Counted from the stretch's first letter, positions 35,850 to 47,946 are shown. The stretch: DNA of 64,000 nucleotides from Lineus longissimus (GCF_910592395.1 NC_088314.1:682001-746000); one strand, 5' to 3'. Numbers and translations are program-made. Notes: a model not told the origin generated them from the letters alone.

Positions 35850-36875
35850 CTGGACACTACAGACAGTCACAACCTCTGTCCCTGTCAGCCTGGCTGTGAC
35901 CTGGACAATACAGCCTTTATCAGACAGTCACAACCTCGGTCTCTGTCAGCCTGGCTGTGACCTGGACAATACAGCCTTTATCAGACAGTCACAACCTCGG
36001 TCCCTGTCAGCCTGGCTGTGACCTGGACAATACAGCCTTTATCAGACAGTCACAACCTCAGTCTCTGTCAGCCTGGCTGTGACCTGGACAATACAGCCTT
36101 TATCAGACAGTCACAACCTCGGTCTCTGTCAGCCTGGCTGTGACCTGGACAATACAGCCTTTATCAGACAGTCACAACCTCGGTCCCTGTCAGCCTGGCT
36201 GTGACCTGGACAATACAGCCTTTATCAGACAGTCACAACCTCGGTCCCTGTCAGCCTTGCTGTGACCTGGACAATACAGCCTTTATCAGACAGTCACAAC
36301 CTCGGTCCCTGTCAGCCTGGCTGTGACCTGGACAATACAGCCTTTATCAGACAGTCACAACCTCGGTCTCTGTCAGCCTGGCTGTGACCTGGACAATACA
36401 GCCTTTATCAGACAGTCACAACCTCGGTCCCTGTCAGCCTGGCTGTGACCTGGACAATACAGCCTTTATCAGACAGTCACAACCTCGGTCTCTGTCAGCC
36501 TGGCTGTGACCTGGACAATACAGCCTTTATCAGACAGTCATAACCTCGGTCTCTGTCAGCCTGGCTGTGACCTGAACAATACAGCCTTTATCAGACAGTC
36601 ATAACCTCGGTCTCTGTCAGCCTGGCTGTGACCTGGACAATACAGCCTTTATCAGACAGTCATAACCTCGGTCCCTGTCAGCCTGGCTGTGACCTGGACA
36701 ATACAGCCTTTATCAGACAGTCATAACCTCGGTCTCTGTCAGCCTGGCTGTGACCTGAACAATAGCCTTTATCAGACAGTCACAACCTCGGTCCCTGTCA
36801 GCCTGGCTGTGACCTGGACAATACAGCCTTTATCAGACAGTCACAACCTCGGTCTCTGTCCTGGACAAAACAAAA
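35850..36875 (+). repeat. 61-bp minisatellite, about 16 copies
   Basis: The unit GACCTGGACAATACAGCCTT then TATCAGACAGTCACAACCTC repeats every 61 bases for about 1 kb. Copies alternate between GGTCCCTG and GGTCTCTG, later copies share CATAACCTC for CACAACCTC, and one copy lacks 3 bases. The pattern indicates block-wise expansion. Confidence 0.96.
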
Positions 36876-38959
36876 CAGCTTTTATCAGACAATCAGTATA
36901 GTGAATATGTCTAAGTTCTAAAATCTCCACAAATCTAGACTGTTTCACTCATAACCTTCCCTTTCAACGCCTACATGTACCTATCTCAGCATCTTCATCT
37001 CACATGAGCCATGTGTGTCCCAATGAATGTGTTCCTCCCTCAGGCCTGTCTGGTAAGGAATCCTGATAGCTGTATTTTAGTCAAGAGACAACTGAGTGAA
37101 GTAGCTGTTGCCATGGAAGTATTTGGTTTCAGCTTGGAACTAAAAACGCCATGAAATTATAAAGTTTTATGGTGCCTTTGAAACAAAACCAATGCAAAGC
37201 CAATAAGCTTCCCTGAAACAGCTGATCAATGCCTCGCTTATCAACAAACGAACCAAGCAATTAGGCTCTGATTAAGTAAGAGTCAATCATTTCAATTCAT
37301 TCAAATCAACACCAACAGAAGTCAGTTGAGGTCACACTCTTCTTTCAATAACTTGATTACCATACCATGGATTAATTAAACTCAACCAAGCAACATTGAA
37401 TGTGAGTTGAGATGTTAAGTCTCACTTCATTTCAAATAGTATAGTATCTGAACTTTAAGATTAGGTCAGAGTGTCTGTGCTGCATACCCCCCCCCCCCCC
37501 CTTGACTGTGTGATGAGCCCCATCAATCAACCCAGTTCTACCTGAGAGAGATTCTGTGTGATTTCGTCTTAAACTAAAGACAGAAAGTTAGCCAGAATTT
37601 GAATGTGACCCATCCTGCACCACCACATCCAATAGACATCCTATGTCATGGGGGTGAAGTAATGCCAAACCTGGAAGGGCTCAGAGGTCAAGACGGATTG
37701 GACCCAATGGGCCAATGTCATGTGTCCTGATGGTAATCTCTGATCTATCACTGAGATATACTGTTATCCGAGCTGGAGAAGGGACGACGCAGAGCCTTGT
37801 GTGTCAAGAGGATAAAGTACAGTAGCACCTCCCTATAAAGGAGACTCTTGGTACTGACAATGATGTCCTTAATTGAGGGGCACCATGATAAAAGAGGTGA
37901 AATTCAATGGAAATCACCAAGTTAGGATCAAATAAATTGTCCTTGATAGAGAGGGTTTCCCTAAGGTAGGTTTTACTGTCGAAGACAAATCTGGTTACTC
38001 TAGAAAGTAATATATCCACAGCAGATCAAGCCTGTAGCTGCACCCCCTGGCCAGCACTTGACTAGTGGATAACGTGATGCAGATATCACTATTTCTCCAT
38101 TTAATATTTCATTCTCACAGATTACACTAATGGGTAAATGACTAACCATATGTTGGAAAGGGTCAGATCATTGCAGTACCGTTAACTCTCAGTTCACACA
38201 CAGAAAACGTCCAAAACTAACTACATACGATACATATAGCACTCCAACGCAATTTCATGAGACACGATATATAGAAGATGTACACAAATGCAACAATGTA
38301 TCTCCATAAAACACACCAACTTTCACCAGCCAGCTACCCTCAAATCTAAGCACGATATCGTTCAGACAATTACGTTTCGTGAAACACGAGATCTTCAATC
38401 ACAATAAGAATATCAAAGTTACGTAATCAGGGTTAAAGTCTTACCTGCAGAGACTGGTTAATATGCCTATTTACTTCGCGAAACGTGATGGATATAGGTT
38501 GAATCATAGATGGCAGCACCGCATGTGAATTGGCCTTCTGAGGTCAAGAGAGTGCTATCCAAACATCAAACGTGCCGCCCCAGTTATCATTCAAAGCGGA
38601 TTCAATTTGCCCGGGTAATTTATCCAACATGTGGTGCAATGAATTCTCACAATAATACGAACATGATTAATGATACCAAGTATGTAAAAAACCTTAATGA
38701 CGATACCGGTGGCTGCTCAACAATGGTTATTCCAATCCTGAACCTACACGTATATGGTTATAATCAAGATCATTTATGCATTGTATATGTATATACCCTT
38801 CATGAAGGCTACAGTTTCTGATCTTGATACATTGCAAAACTTTAGTGGTCAATCATCATCATCATCATCATCAACATCATCCGAATCATTCGTAGTGATA
38901 CGGTGTGAAGATTACACTCCGGACGCAGTGGACTGGCATCGTCCCTCACCATAAGCTAA
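36876..38959. other. Non-coding stretch with a C run and an ATC microsatellite
   Basis: Contains a run of 13 or more C at about 37489-37501 and (ATC)n at about 38861-38882. No exon recognised. Confidence 0.35.
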
Positions 38960-39598
38960 ATCAAAAGCAAAATACACAGCTGAGATGTATCATTTCTTCC
39001 AAGTTTGAAAGAATAACACCCAGCCTCACATATCAAAACAAGTGATGGACCAGGACAGTAGTTTTACATCCCTTGGAGCCTTGATGTTTATTCCCAAGGA
39101 TATTCTTCATCCCCTTGGTTCACCTGGCTAAGTTCCAATTCATATTCAGCAACAACATCTCTTGTGACCCATCTCGCATTGTTGAAAATGCTCCAGCATG
39201 ATGCCTGAGCAGAAATCCCCCTACAAGCAGCATAACATCAACTTCGGGGACCAGAGTTAGGCCTCTCACCATATCAGAGAAGATGTCATAGCAGATATAT
39301 CAAAGAAACTTCTCATGTATCTAGATTTGAAAAGTTACATTGTCTTAATAAATCAAATGATTCTTTTGATGTGATATTCTTGATATTTGTCCTTTAAACC
39401 TGGCCTGGTTGTGACTATCTCCTCTCTCTCACCATGCTGTCAACAAAGTGGAGCAGCCAGGACTGATTCAGCCTGGCTGTGACCGTCTCATCTCTCTCAT
39501 GAGATTGGTCCATCACTTCTTTTGATATGTGAGGCTGGGTGTTATAATTTCAAACTAGGAAGAAATGATACATCTCAGCTGTGTATTTTGCTTTTGAT
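38960..39598. mobile_element. Fold-back element with about 92-bp arms
   Basis: TCAAAAGCAAAATACACAGC and the rest of the left arm (38960-39051) reappear as reverse complement at 39508-39598 with few mismatches. The interior holds a segment related to the 68-bp minisatellite found at 48.2 kb, plus sequences that pair with regions at 39.7 and 40.25 kb. Probably a non-autonomous element that has been rearranged. Confidence 0.7.
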
Positions 39599-40315
39599 AT
39601 TTCAATAGCACTTGTGATGCTCATTCTAAATAATGTTGGACCCTTCCAATGTCTCCTGTTGCCATCTGTTGGTGTTGGTTGAAAGCACAAATATCAGGAA
39701 TATCACATCAAAAGAATCATTTAATTCATGAAGACAATGTCACTTTTCAAATCGAGATACATGAGAAATTTCTTTGATATAACTACAATGACCTCTTTTC
39801 TGATATACTTCTAAATATCATACCATGGAAGAGGTATCATTCCCAGAAAATATCAAAATGTCCAAAATGAAAACCATGGGAAATTTAAAACCTTTTTGAA
39901 ATAAATACTGACCCCCAACTCCTACTTCAACCTGGACCTCGTTTATCTTGGACCATCACACTTGTTCCCGAAGTGGTGTCTCACTACTTGTTGGGATTAG
40001 GTCATATTTTCCCTGAACAGTTCTCTTCATTGGGTTGCTGCTCTAAGGGTTCTGCGATTCTTTACGCTGGGCTGGGAAATTCTTCCAGGCCCAACTCTGG
40101 TTCCCGAAGTTGTTGTTAGGCTTCTTGTAGGGGGATTTCTGCTAAATAACGTTAGACCCTTCCAATGTCTCCTGTTGCCATCTGTTGGTGTTGGTTGAAA
40201 GCACAAATATCAGGAATATCACATCTAACCATCTGGTCCCCGAAGTTGCTGTTAGGCTGCTTGTAGGGGGATTTCTGCTCAGGCATCATGCATCATGCAT
40301 CATGCTGGAGCATTT
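39182..40315. repeat. Rearranged inverted and direct duplications
   Basis: The segment 39292-39390 pairs in inverted orientation with 39680-39785. The segment around 39190-39250 pairs in inverted orientation with 40244-40315. The segment 39636-39711 is directly repeated at 40150-40226. Together these form a mosaic of duplicated pieces of one or two repeat families. A run of about 20 C follows at 40321-40340 and a G run at about 40632-40648. Confidence 0.75.
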
Positions 40316-40658
40316 TTAATCCCCCCCCCCCCCCCCCCCCACCTCAATAAGTCCTTCTGAGACAATTTAAAGGCACACAATATACATCTTGCTATGACCC
40401 AACTCGCATCACAAATCAGCTAAGGCGGTTTCGTTAGCGATAAATCAATTATTATGTATCCAGATTTCGAAGATTTTGTCTTTGTGAGTTTCAAGACCCA
40501 GAGACACAAAATGACTCCCCCTTACACATGTTTCCCAAACCCCCAATGCACTGGCTAAACATGTCAGAAGGACAGGGGGTTTGGGAGACCCCCCAATGCA
40601 CTGGCTAAAACGTATCGGAAGGACGGGGTTGGGGGGGGGGGGGGGGGGTGCTCCCCCA

Positions 40659-40751
40659 TGTCAAACAGCTGAGTGAGTTCACTAGAGCTTGCAATTACAT
40701 AGTATAAAACTAAATATATATATATACAATGTATATGTATATAAAACCGTC
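40659..40751. repeat. Left member of an inverted repeat pair around XPC
   Basis: TGTCAAACAGCTGAGTGAGT, CACTAGAGCTTGCA and ACATAGTATAAAACTAAA match the reverse complement of 48147-48202 closely. A TA microsatellite follows, then the 56-bp array. Confidence 0.85.
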
Positions 40752-41150
40752 ATCGGATGCGCATCCGATATGCCACGAGATCCTTCACCGTCAATTCCCT
40801 TACCGTCTTCGGATGCGCATCCGATATGCCACGAGATCCTTCACCGTCAATTCCCTTACCGTCTTCGGATGCGCATCCGATATGCCACGAGATCCTTCAC
40901 CGTCAATTCCCTTACCGTCTTCGGATGCGCATCCGATATGCCACGAGATCCTTCACCGTCAATTCCCTTACCGTCTTCGGATGCGCATCCGATATGCCAC
41001 GAGATCCTTCACCGTCAATTCCCTTGCCGTCTTCGGATGCGCATCCGATATGCCACGAGATCCTTCACCGTCAATTCCTATACCGTCATTGGATGCCACG
41101 AGATTTTTTGTTACCTAACCGTCAATTCCTATACCGTCATGGATGCCACG
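40752..41150 (+). repeat. 56-bp tandem repeat with a palindrome in each unit
   Basis: Units start at 40754, 40810, 40866, 40922, 40978 and 41034, exactly 56 bases apart, followed by two shortened, diverged copies to about 41150. Each full unit contains the perfect 16-bp palindrome TCGGATGCGCATCCGA. The sequence lacks stops in all plus frames, which explains the overlapping ORFs. A single inverted unit lies downstream of XPC at 48043. Confidence 0.95.
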
Positions 41151-41155
41151 AGCTT

Positions 41156-41260
41156 TGTTCGCGTTGTAAAGGTTTCGGGGATACGACTAATGCATGCGAG
41201 CACCGTCGGCGGAACCCCAAACCGCCCTCTCGATCTATCCGTAAGAACAAGCCACTCTCG
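41156..41260 (+). pseudogene. Possible retroelement zinc-knuckle remnant
   Basis: In the frame continuing from the 56-bp array, the DNA encodes CSRCKGFGDTTNAC, matching the CCHC zinc-knuckle spacing C-x2-C-x4-H-x4-C except that the His is Asp. A basic tail (EHRRRNPKPPSRSIRKNK) follows, then a stop. Such knuckles occur in Gag-like proteins and some DNA-binding factors. Short, with one ligand lost, so probably a relic carried by the repeat element. Confidence 0.3.
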
Positions 41261-42299
41261 TGACCGTCACATTTACGGACTCCGGACCTCCAGACTTTAG
41301 AGACCGAGCTTTTCTTTACCTTACAATTACTGTATACTCGGCACCTCGCTTATATGTGTTGTTTTTTTCACATACATTGTTCTCGTGGTTTACGGAAAAG
41401 TAGGCCTAAAATGTTATAGTGTCTAAAAACAATATTCAGTTAATGGAATTACACTTTTTTCCATTACTGCTTGCTTGATATTGCCCTAACAACTTTTTCA
41501 TGAATCAATTTTGAGCATAATGTTTACAAAGTAGTTATTATAGCACGAAATATGAGTCTAAAATGCCAAATACTTGCAACTATTATGTTAATCACTGAAA
41601 TCTTAGTGTACTAATTGCTCGCTATAAGCTAGGTTATTGCGCCCCTAAACCAACGTACTGACAACGCTACCTCCCCGGAACTCAAACTTTAACGTGAGTT
41701 AATTGTAATCTTACCCTTTATATACCAAAGTGATTTACCTGGGAATACAGTTGCACTTCACTGAAAACTAATGATGTGTTGATGAGTTCAATGAATCCTT
41801 CGATTCCTTTGGTTTTCTTGGCGAACTGACGTCCGACAATCAATGACCCGTTGACATGTCGACATGTACCTGCAATACGCCATTGCCGTAGTGTGTAAAC
41901 AGATCTATTTTTGGACGAAACTCAGTCCCCCAGTCGATTTCGCCAGTGATGACACTGCTTCTAGGCTGTTTTGAAACTGAGATGCTCTTAGATGCGTTTC
42001 CCAAGTGTCTGAGAGACGATGTTTACTCGTTAATTCACTGCAAAGAAATGCATTAACGAATAAGCCCCCTAGCCCTAGGTTTTCTTCTTTAGTTTGGGTT
42101 GCGAGTATATTTCAAATCATTTGAGCAGCAGTATCTAACCTACATCGCCGTCAATGATTTCCACTGTGCTCATGTTTGTTTTGTATATCATTACTGGAAA
42201 TGGAAGGATTAGGAAATTCTTTTTATCAAAAACCCATGCCCACAATCATCACATCTGTTAGATTTACAAAACTTTGATTTCCAGGAGAGTGTTGTAGAG
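41261..42299 (+). promoter_or_regulatory. XPC: Upstream region and probable promoter/5' UTR of XPC
   Basis: No TATA box or CpG island is evident. TTTGATTTCCAG ends at 42284, sixteen bases before the ATG, and could be a 3' splice site for a 5' UTR exon. Nothing else recognised. Confidence 0.35.
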
Positions 42300-44497
42300 A
42301 TGCCAAGGCTGACAGGGAAGAGGGGAGCTGTGGTAGCGACAGAGGAGAGAAGAGCAGTTGAAGAGAAGAAAGGCCGTACTGATTCAACAAATAACAAACC
42401 GACGAGCCCTACCAAGAAACTTGGAAGATCCATAATGATAAAGTCATCTGCAGGTTCTGGTTCCCTGAATACTGCGAAATCAGAAGAAGGGGATGTCACT
42501 GTCAGGAGAACCTCTGCGAGAAAAGCAAAGTTAAAAACAGCCAAAGCAATTTCAAAATATTTCCAAGAGGATGAGGTTTCTAGCAGTGAATCACGAAAAG
42601 CAGACGCAAAAACCAAAGAAACTGTTTCTAGGTATTTTGCTGATGGGGAGAGTGGGTTGAAATTGGATGAAAATTCTAAGACATTTTTGAAGACTTTGTC
42701 TAAAAAAGTTGGTGCATTGTCAGACAGTGGTTCAGACAGCAGCAGTGATGATTACAGCAACTGTGCATCAAGCAGACCTTCGTCATTGCCACAGTTTGGA
42801 CAGAAACCTCTAACTGAATCAACTGAATCAAAAATTGACTCAACGAAAGTTGAAGGAAATTTCAATTCTCTCCGTCATCATGCAATTTCTGTTAAAAAAC
42901 TTCATGTGAATTCCCCTACTCTGTCGACGATTGTTACTAATTGTGAGCTCAAGGTAGATATTGATTCCGACTTTGAACCTGATTCAATCAGTATTAATCT
43001 GGCTGGTTCCTCGGCCAAAAGGAGAAGTATGAAAGGAACATTGAAGGAAGAACGCTTGAACTTGATGAAAGAAAAGCCTGTCAAAGTACCTAGATCTAAG
43101 ACGAAAACAGATGTTCGGACTCGGCGTGTTGGGAGGGGGAGAAAGTGTGGAGTAAATGATGGAACAGATGGGGAGCATTCTGGTGAAATACTTCCACGAT
43201 GTAAGAGGCTAATTGTAAGAGGTGCTATTACGTCTAAAAAGGGTGGTGCAAAGGCAAAGAGTGGTGTGAGTGAAGGAGGGGAAAATGTGGTGCTGGGCAA
43301 TGCAGAGTTGGACAGTGATTTCTCTTGTGATGACAGAGAGAAAGTGGCAAAGCCTATGAAAAGAAAAAGGCTTGTGAAGAAGAAAGATGTGTCTGTTAAT
43401 GGGAAGACAAGGAAGCAAGTGGTTGCTAGGGGACAAGTGAAGAAGAAGGTTGTAAAGGTGGCACCAGCAGCAGAGTGTGTGAGTGGTGCCAGCTTGGAGG
43501 AGGAAGGCAGCTCGGATAGTGGAGAAGACTGGGAGGAAGTGGCGGAAATGCCAGGCCAAGTCAAGAACCAGATACCTGACAAGCCTGTTGAAATCATTCT
43601 GAAGGACCCTGGACTTCTTGCAAAGAAGAAACGAGGTGTTGACATAATGGCACTCTTCAAGAGGCAGTGGAACAAGGCGCAGCGCGAGCATCGTGTTATG
43701 GTCCACAAGGCTCATTTGGTGTGTCTCCTTGCTGCAGGATTCAGAGAGAACGCACTCTGTGGCGATGACCTTCTCAAGGCCATAGCACTGTCCTGTCTAC
43801 CTACGAATCTTGCCTTAACAAAACCCAAGCAAGCCGATGTTCGCTTTCTTGAAATTACGTTAGATTGGTTCCAAGAAAAATTTGACCCAGATGACAACAT
43901 TTCAGGTAACACTAACAGTGACAAGATAACAGATGCGACTCTTGCATCGTGCTTCAGAGAGGGACATGTGGGGACAGAGAAAGTAATGGTCTTCATGTTG
44001 CTCATCATACTCCGATGTCTCAGGTTTAATGCGCGACTCGTGGTCTCACTGCAACCGATTCCTATCGAACCTCTGTTGGCAAAAAACAAAAAAGCCGCCA
44101 TGCGAAACACAAAGGATTCTGAGTCATCTTCTGTAAGCCAATCAGGAAGTAGCACACCTCGTGGGAATCTGGCCAAGAAATTAAAACTTAGTGCAGCAGA
44201 TAAAGAGAAGACATCCTCAAAGCAGACGCCATCTTCAAAGCAGATGTCATCTTCAAAGCAAACGTCATTTACAAAGCAGACGTCTTCAAAGGAGAATGCT
44301 AGAAAGTCGTCTGCCTCGTTACAGGCCAAGAATAAGAGTAGAAGGAGTCGTGCTTCCAAGATCAGCAGTTATAATGAAGATGTGGTCGAGATGGACAGCG
44401 ACACTCATGAAGGGTCAAAATCGACTGGTAAGAGAAACAAGGGCCGACGGGAGAAGAGGAGGACAAGCAAAGTAGAGATGGATCTAACTGCAGAAAG
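42300..44497 (+). CDS. XPC: XPC exon 1 (N-terminal region and first half of the Rad4 domain)
   Basis: An unusually large exon of 732 codons plus two bases, with donor GTGACG. It includes EDWEEVAEM just before the Rad4 domain, as in vertebrate XPC, and the repeated motifs ISKYF and VSRYF near residues 81-113. Confidence 0.92.
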
Positions 44498-47400
44498 GTG
44501 ACGTCTATTTCTGTATGGTACTGTAAACCTAAATTTATCCCCTGATATGAAAGCAGATAGCCTTTTCCTACCCGCATACCTACCTTCTTCTTCTTATAGA
44601 ACAGAAACAATCTTGATTTTTAATGATGAAGTCCATTCTAGATGTGTATGTATGTTTTATGTATAAGATTGGCCCTTTGTTGAACTAGTCTTGAACGTCT
44701 TTAGTTCTATTTCAGCTCGGACAGTGACAGTGATTTTGAAGTTGTGGGAGAAACAGACCCGAAGCGGAGATCGACCAAGAGGAAGAAGCAGAAGATAGTG
44801 TCGTCTGGTAGCGAGGATTCTGTGGAGATCGTCATGGTCAAAGAGAAGGAGAGAGGTAGGGAGAGCATGAAGTGGGCTGCCGTGTTCAAACAATCCCTGC
44901 AGGTGGCACCAGTAGAAGTTGTGCTCATTGGTACTACACGTCATGTCAAGTGCTACTGTCCTCAGACCCCTCTGTTGGCGGCCTTTCTGGGACATCAAAA
45001 TAGAACAAGACATGTCATTAATTGTCAAGAAGAAGCACATCGCAGCTGCTCCAAGTCGTGCGTTCTTCAAGGGTTCCACTTCAGTCTCTTGTGCAGGCGG
45101 ATATGACTAGTTATTGTCTCTTTGGCAAGTAAGCATTATGATTATAGTAGATATTGTTTTTCAGGTATTGACTACTGGTTAGAGGTTTACTTGGACAAGG
45201 AAAGGGAGTGGACATGCGTCAACTGTGTGGAGATGTGGGCGACGATAGGTCAAGGGGCATCGAGAAGGGGAGTGGAGAAATATGCCACCAAACCACTGTC
45301 TTATGTATTGGCGTATGATAATTGTGAGTACAGGAGGCCTTGGTGGTCATACTGGTGTTGTGTCTTTGGGTTGGGAGAGAGGATGTTTTAGTTCTTCCAG
45401 AAGTAAGTGAAATGTCAATATCCACGAGTAAATGACCCTCACAGGAAACAAACTAGCTTCATTTTGTAATCTGCGGTGAGCCATGTACTGCAACTTACAA
45501 AAACTACCTTTCATTTGTCTTGATCTGAACGGAAGTCGGTCTCTTGGTCTATTTAGCACAGTGCTAAAACCTGCACAGATATGAATTCCCACCTAGAGGC
45601 AGTTACAAAGAAAATGGAGGTTCACTTCATCTATCAAACTCATTTCTTCTTGATTTATATTGCAGTTGGTTTCGTTCGTGATGTAACTTGCCGCTATGCC
45701 AGTTCATGGTTAAAAAACACGCGTAAGTTACGAGTGGATGCGGACTGGTGGCAAGAGACGCTTTTACCTTACCAGTGTCCGGATGAGGCGAGGAACCGAG
45801 AAGAAGATGAAGCATCACAGGCACTTCTCCTCAAGAAGCCATTACCAACGAGTGTCGCTGAGTACAAGAATCACGCACTGTACGCACTCAAGAGACACTT
45901 ACTGAAATTCCAAGCGATCTACCCGGAGTGCGCCATCCCTGTTGGCTACGTGAGGGGCGAGCCAGTCTATGCAAGGGAATGTGTCCAAGAGGTCAGTGAT
46001 TCTATTCTGCACACAAGCTCTGCCAAATGGCCAATTCATTGAGCAAAAGGAATTTTCCAGCCAAGTTTGGATGGCATCAACAGAGGATATAGAGCTGTCA
46101 ACAATGATGGAGTTTGTGTTGGCATTGACTTGTGAGACAAGAAGTAAGATCACTTTATGTTGGGCTCACCAGCAACAAGTCACTCAACTTGCATGTTTGT
46201 CTCTTTTGCTAGCTTCATTCACGAGACAGTTGGATCAAGGAGGCACGGCTTGTGCGTGTCGGTGAGAAGCCATACAAGCTGGTGAAGGCGAGGAAGACCA
46301 AGAGGTCCCAGTTGATGAACCCGGAGCAGAAAGAGCAACTCCTGGAGGTGTTTGGCTACTGGCAGACAGAGGAGTATATACCAAGACCTCCTGTTGATGT
46401 GAGTTGGCACCGATCATTTTTAGAGTTAGAACATGGTTTGAAACTTGCAACATCGTGGCAAGGTACACTCTGGCATTGTTTTAGATGGTAGCAGTCCCTC
46501 CCCAACCCAGGCCAACAAAGATGTTGATTGGTTGTACTGAATCTAGTAGGAACCAGTTTTGTTGGCGGTGGGTTTCGTGTGGCCTATTGCACAACTTCCA
46601 AGTGTGATCAAGTAGAAACTCTCTGGTGTAAATCTAACTGTGTTGACTGTTTAGGAAATTTGAGCCACTTCATTGCATTAGTAAGCTTTGCCATTCTTTT
46701 GTTTAGGGCAAACTCCCGAAGAATGAGTATGGGAACATCGAGTTGTTCAAGCAGTGCATGCTCCCCCCAGGGACAGTCCATCTGCATCTTCCTGGGCTGA
46801 ACAAGATCGGCAAGAAGCTGGGTCTGGACTGTGCCCCGGCGATGGTCGGCTGGGAGGTCCATGGTGGCTGGTCTCATCCAATGTAAGCATTGCCATTCAA
46901 ACTTTCAGAGTTAATAATCCGGCCTCAGAATCTCGTACCTAGCCTTACTTGGGGCAAAGGGCTGTTGGACCAACACTCCAGTTTGTCACATCAATTTTGA
47001 TCTGAGAATATAATGTTGTCCAAGGAAAAGTCTGGTTATTGTTATATCCAAACTTGCAGTCATGGTATCGATCTGTTACAAAGCATTGCGATGTCACTGA
47101 GAGTGTAGCCTGCTGATTCTGTTACCTTCTATACTTAATGTTAAATATGGGTTTCATTCAGGAACTGATCTTTAACCTTTTATACTTGATGTTAAAGATG
47201 GATTTAATTTCAGGTTGGAAGGTTTTATTGTGTGTGAGGAGCATAAGGACATCTTCCTGGCAGCGTATGATGAGGAGGAGGTGATGAGAAAGGAGAAGGA
47301 GAGACAGGTAAGCTCGACATCATCGGTGTTCAATCCTTGTCATTCGCATGAAAATGTGCTCAGACCATTTTGAAGAAACCCACAACATCACAGGTGATCG

Positions 47401-47839
47401 AGCTGGAAGGACACTTGTTCATCAGTCTCACCACTGCTGCACTGTAACGGAACTGGGCTCAATCAGTCCTCATGTACTTGAATCGTTGCATTCTCAGCAG
47501 ACCGAACCGATGTTTGACAAGTTTAAATGTACCTCCAAAGAAACGATGCTGGTGATCTGGTATTTGTGGTTCGAGGACTGTTATAATATTCAGATTTCCA
47601 TCCTCCTTTTCCAGAAAAGAGAGAAGCGCTCACTTGAGAATTGGAAGCTGTTGATACGAGGCCTCCTGATCCGGCAGAAGCTCAAACAGAAGTACGATAT
47701 GATCAAAGATCCATCAGAGTCTGAATCATCTCGGGGGGTGACAAAAGCTAAGGATATGGCAGCTGTGTGGCCAGCATTGCGCCAGAATGGCCAGGATAAA
47801 ATGGACAAAAGCAACTTGTTCCCATTCGAAAAACTGTGA
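42300..47839 (+). CDS. XPC: XPC/Rad4 DNA-damage recognition protein
   Basis: Eight exons (42300-44497, 44716-44855, 45165-45323, 45666-45991, 46213-46398, 46707-46882, 47214-47307, 47615-47839) join in phase to 1167 aa; human XPC is 940. XPC binds helix-distorting lesions in nuclear DNA and starts global-genome nucleotide excision repair with RAD23 and centrin. Residues 1-455 are long, charged and disordered. The transglutaminase-like Rad4 domain starts near 460 ([13 protein letters not shown] at 469), is split by a Lys/Ser-rich insert (about 600-780, with KQTSS-type repeats) and resumes at [18 protein letters not shown]. The beta-hairpin domains follow: BHD1 ([15 protein letters not shown]), BHD2 (FGYWQTEEY) and BHD3 ([22 protein letters not shown]). 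The centrin-binding helix [19 protein letters not shown] keeps W1103, L1106 and L1110. The protein ends LFPFEKL, like vertebrate XPC. The start is the first [12 protein letters not shown], similar in character to the human N terminus. The extra length lies in the N-terminal region. Confidence 0.95.
44716..44855 (+). CDS. XPC: XPC exon 2 (disordered insert)
   Basis: It starts after TATTTCAG, completing Ser, and encodes [18 protein letters not shown] to VMVKEKERG. It ends at donor GTAGGG with one base of a split codon. The in-frame read-through beyond the donor is intron. Confidence 0.85.
45165..45323 (+). CDS. XPC: XPC exon 3 (Rad4 domain, second part)
   Basis: The acceptor TTTTTCAG completes Gly; the exon encodes [18 protein letters not shown] and [14 protein letters not shown] and ends at donor GTGAGT. 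Confidence 0.95.
45666..45991 (+). CDS. XPC: XPC exon 4 (Rad4 domain end and BHD1)
   Basis: The acceptor is TATTGCAG. It encodes [43 protein letters not shown] and ARECVQE, and ends at donor GTCAGT in phase 0. Confidence 0.96.
46213..46398 (+). CDS. XPC: XPC exon 5 (BHD1-BHD2)
   Basis: The acceptor is TTTGCTAG. It encodes [20 protein letters not shown] and [16 protein letters not shown], and ends at donor GTGAGT in phase 0. Confidence 0.96.
46707..46882 (+). CDS. XPC: XPC exon 6 (BHD2-BHD3)
   Basis: The acceptor is TTGTTTAG. It encodes [30 protein letters not shown] and [12 protein letters not shown] (split), and ends at donor GTAAGC. Confidence 0.96.
47214..47307 (+). CDS. XPC: XPC exon 7 (BHD3 end)
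   Basis: The acceptor TAATTTCAG completes Met. It encodes [20 protein letters not shown] and ends at donor GTAAGC in phase 0. Confidence 0.95.
47615..47839 (+). CDS. XPC: XPC exon 8 (centrin-binding helix and C terminus)
   Basis: The acceptor is CTTTTCCAG. It encodes [20 protein letters not shown] to LFPFEKL and a stop. Confidence 0.96.
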   Translation, partial: KREKRSLENWKLLIRGLLIRQKLKQKYDMIKDPSESESSRGVTKAKDMAAVWPALRQNGQDKMDKSNLFPFEKL

Positions 47840-47946
47840 GATGTTGCGAGCAAGCATCAATGTTCTTCTTTTGTGATTTTTTGGTAGAATTATTTCAGAA
47901 GATTCTGTAATGCATAACCTTGTCACCAGCCAATGTTTATTTTTAT

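Noticed and set aside
35850-36875. CRISPR-like regular repeats
   Set aside because: The whole 61-bp unit is repeated with no unique spacers, there are no cas genes and the DNA is eukaryotic. This is a minisatellite.
40689-41300. Long overlapping plus-strand ORFs (up to 203 codons)
   Set aside because: They are three frames of the 56-bp repeat, which has no stop codons. Only the short zinc-knuckle-like tail is noted separately.
42902-43708. 268-codon minus-strand ORF
   Set aside because: It lies wholly inside XPC exon 1 on the opposite strand and reflects XPC codon bias.
44744-45110. Read-through ORF beyond the XPC exon 2 donor
   Set aside because: A GTAGGG donor at 44856 and phase agreement with exon 3 (GIDYWLEVY) show that the rest is intron.
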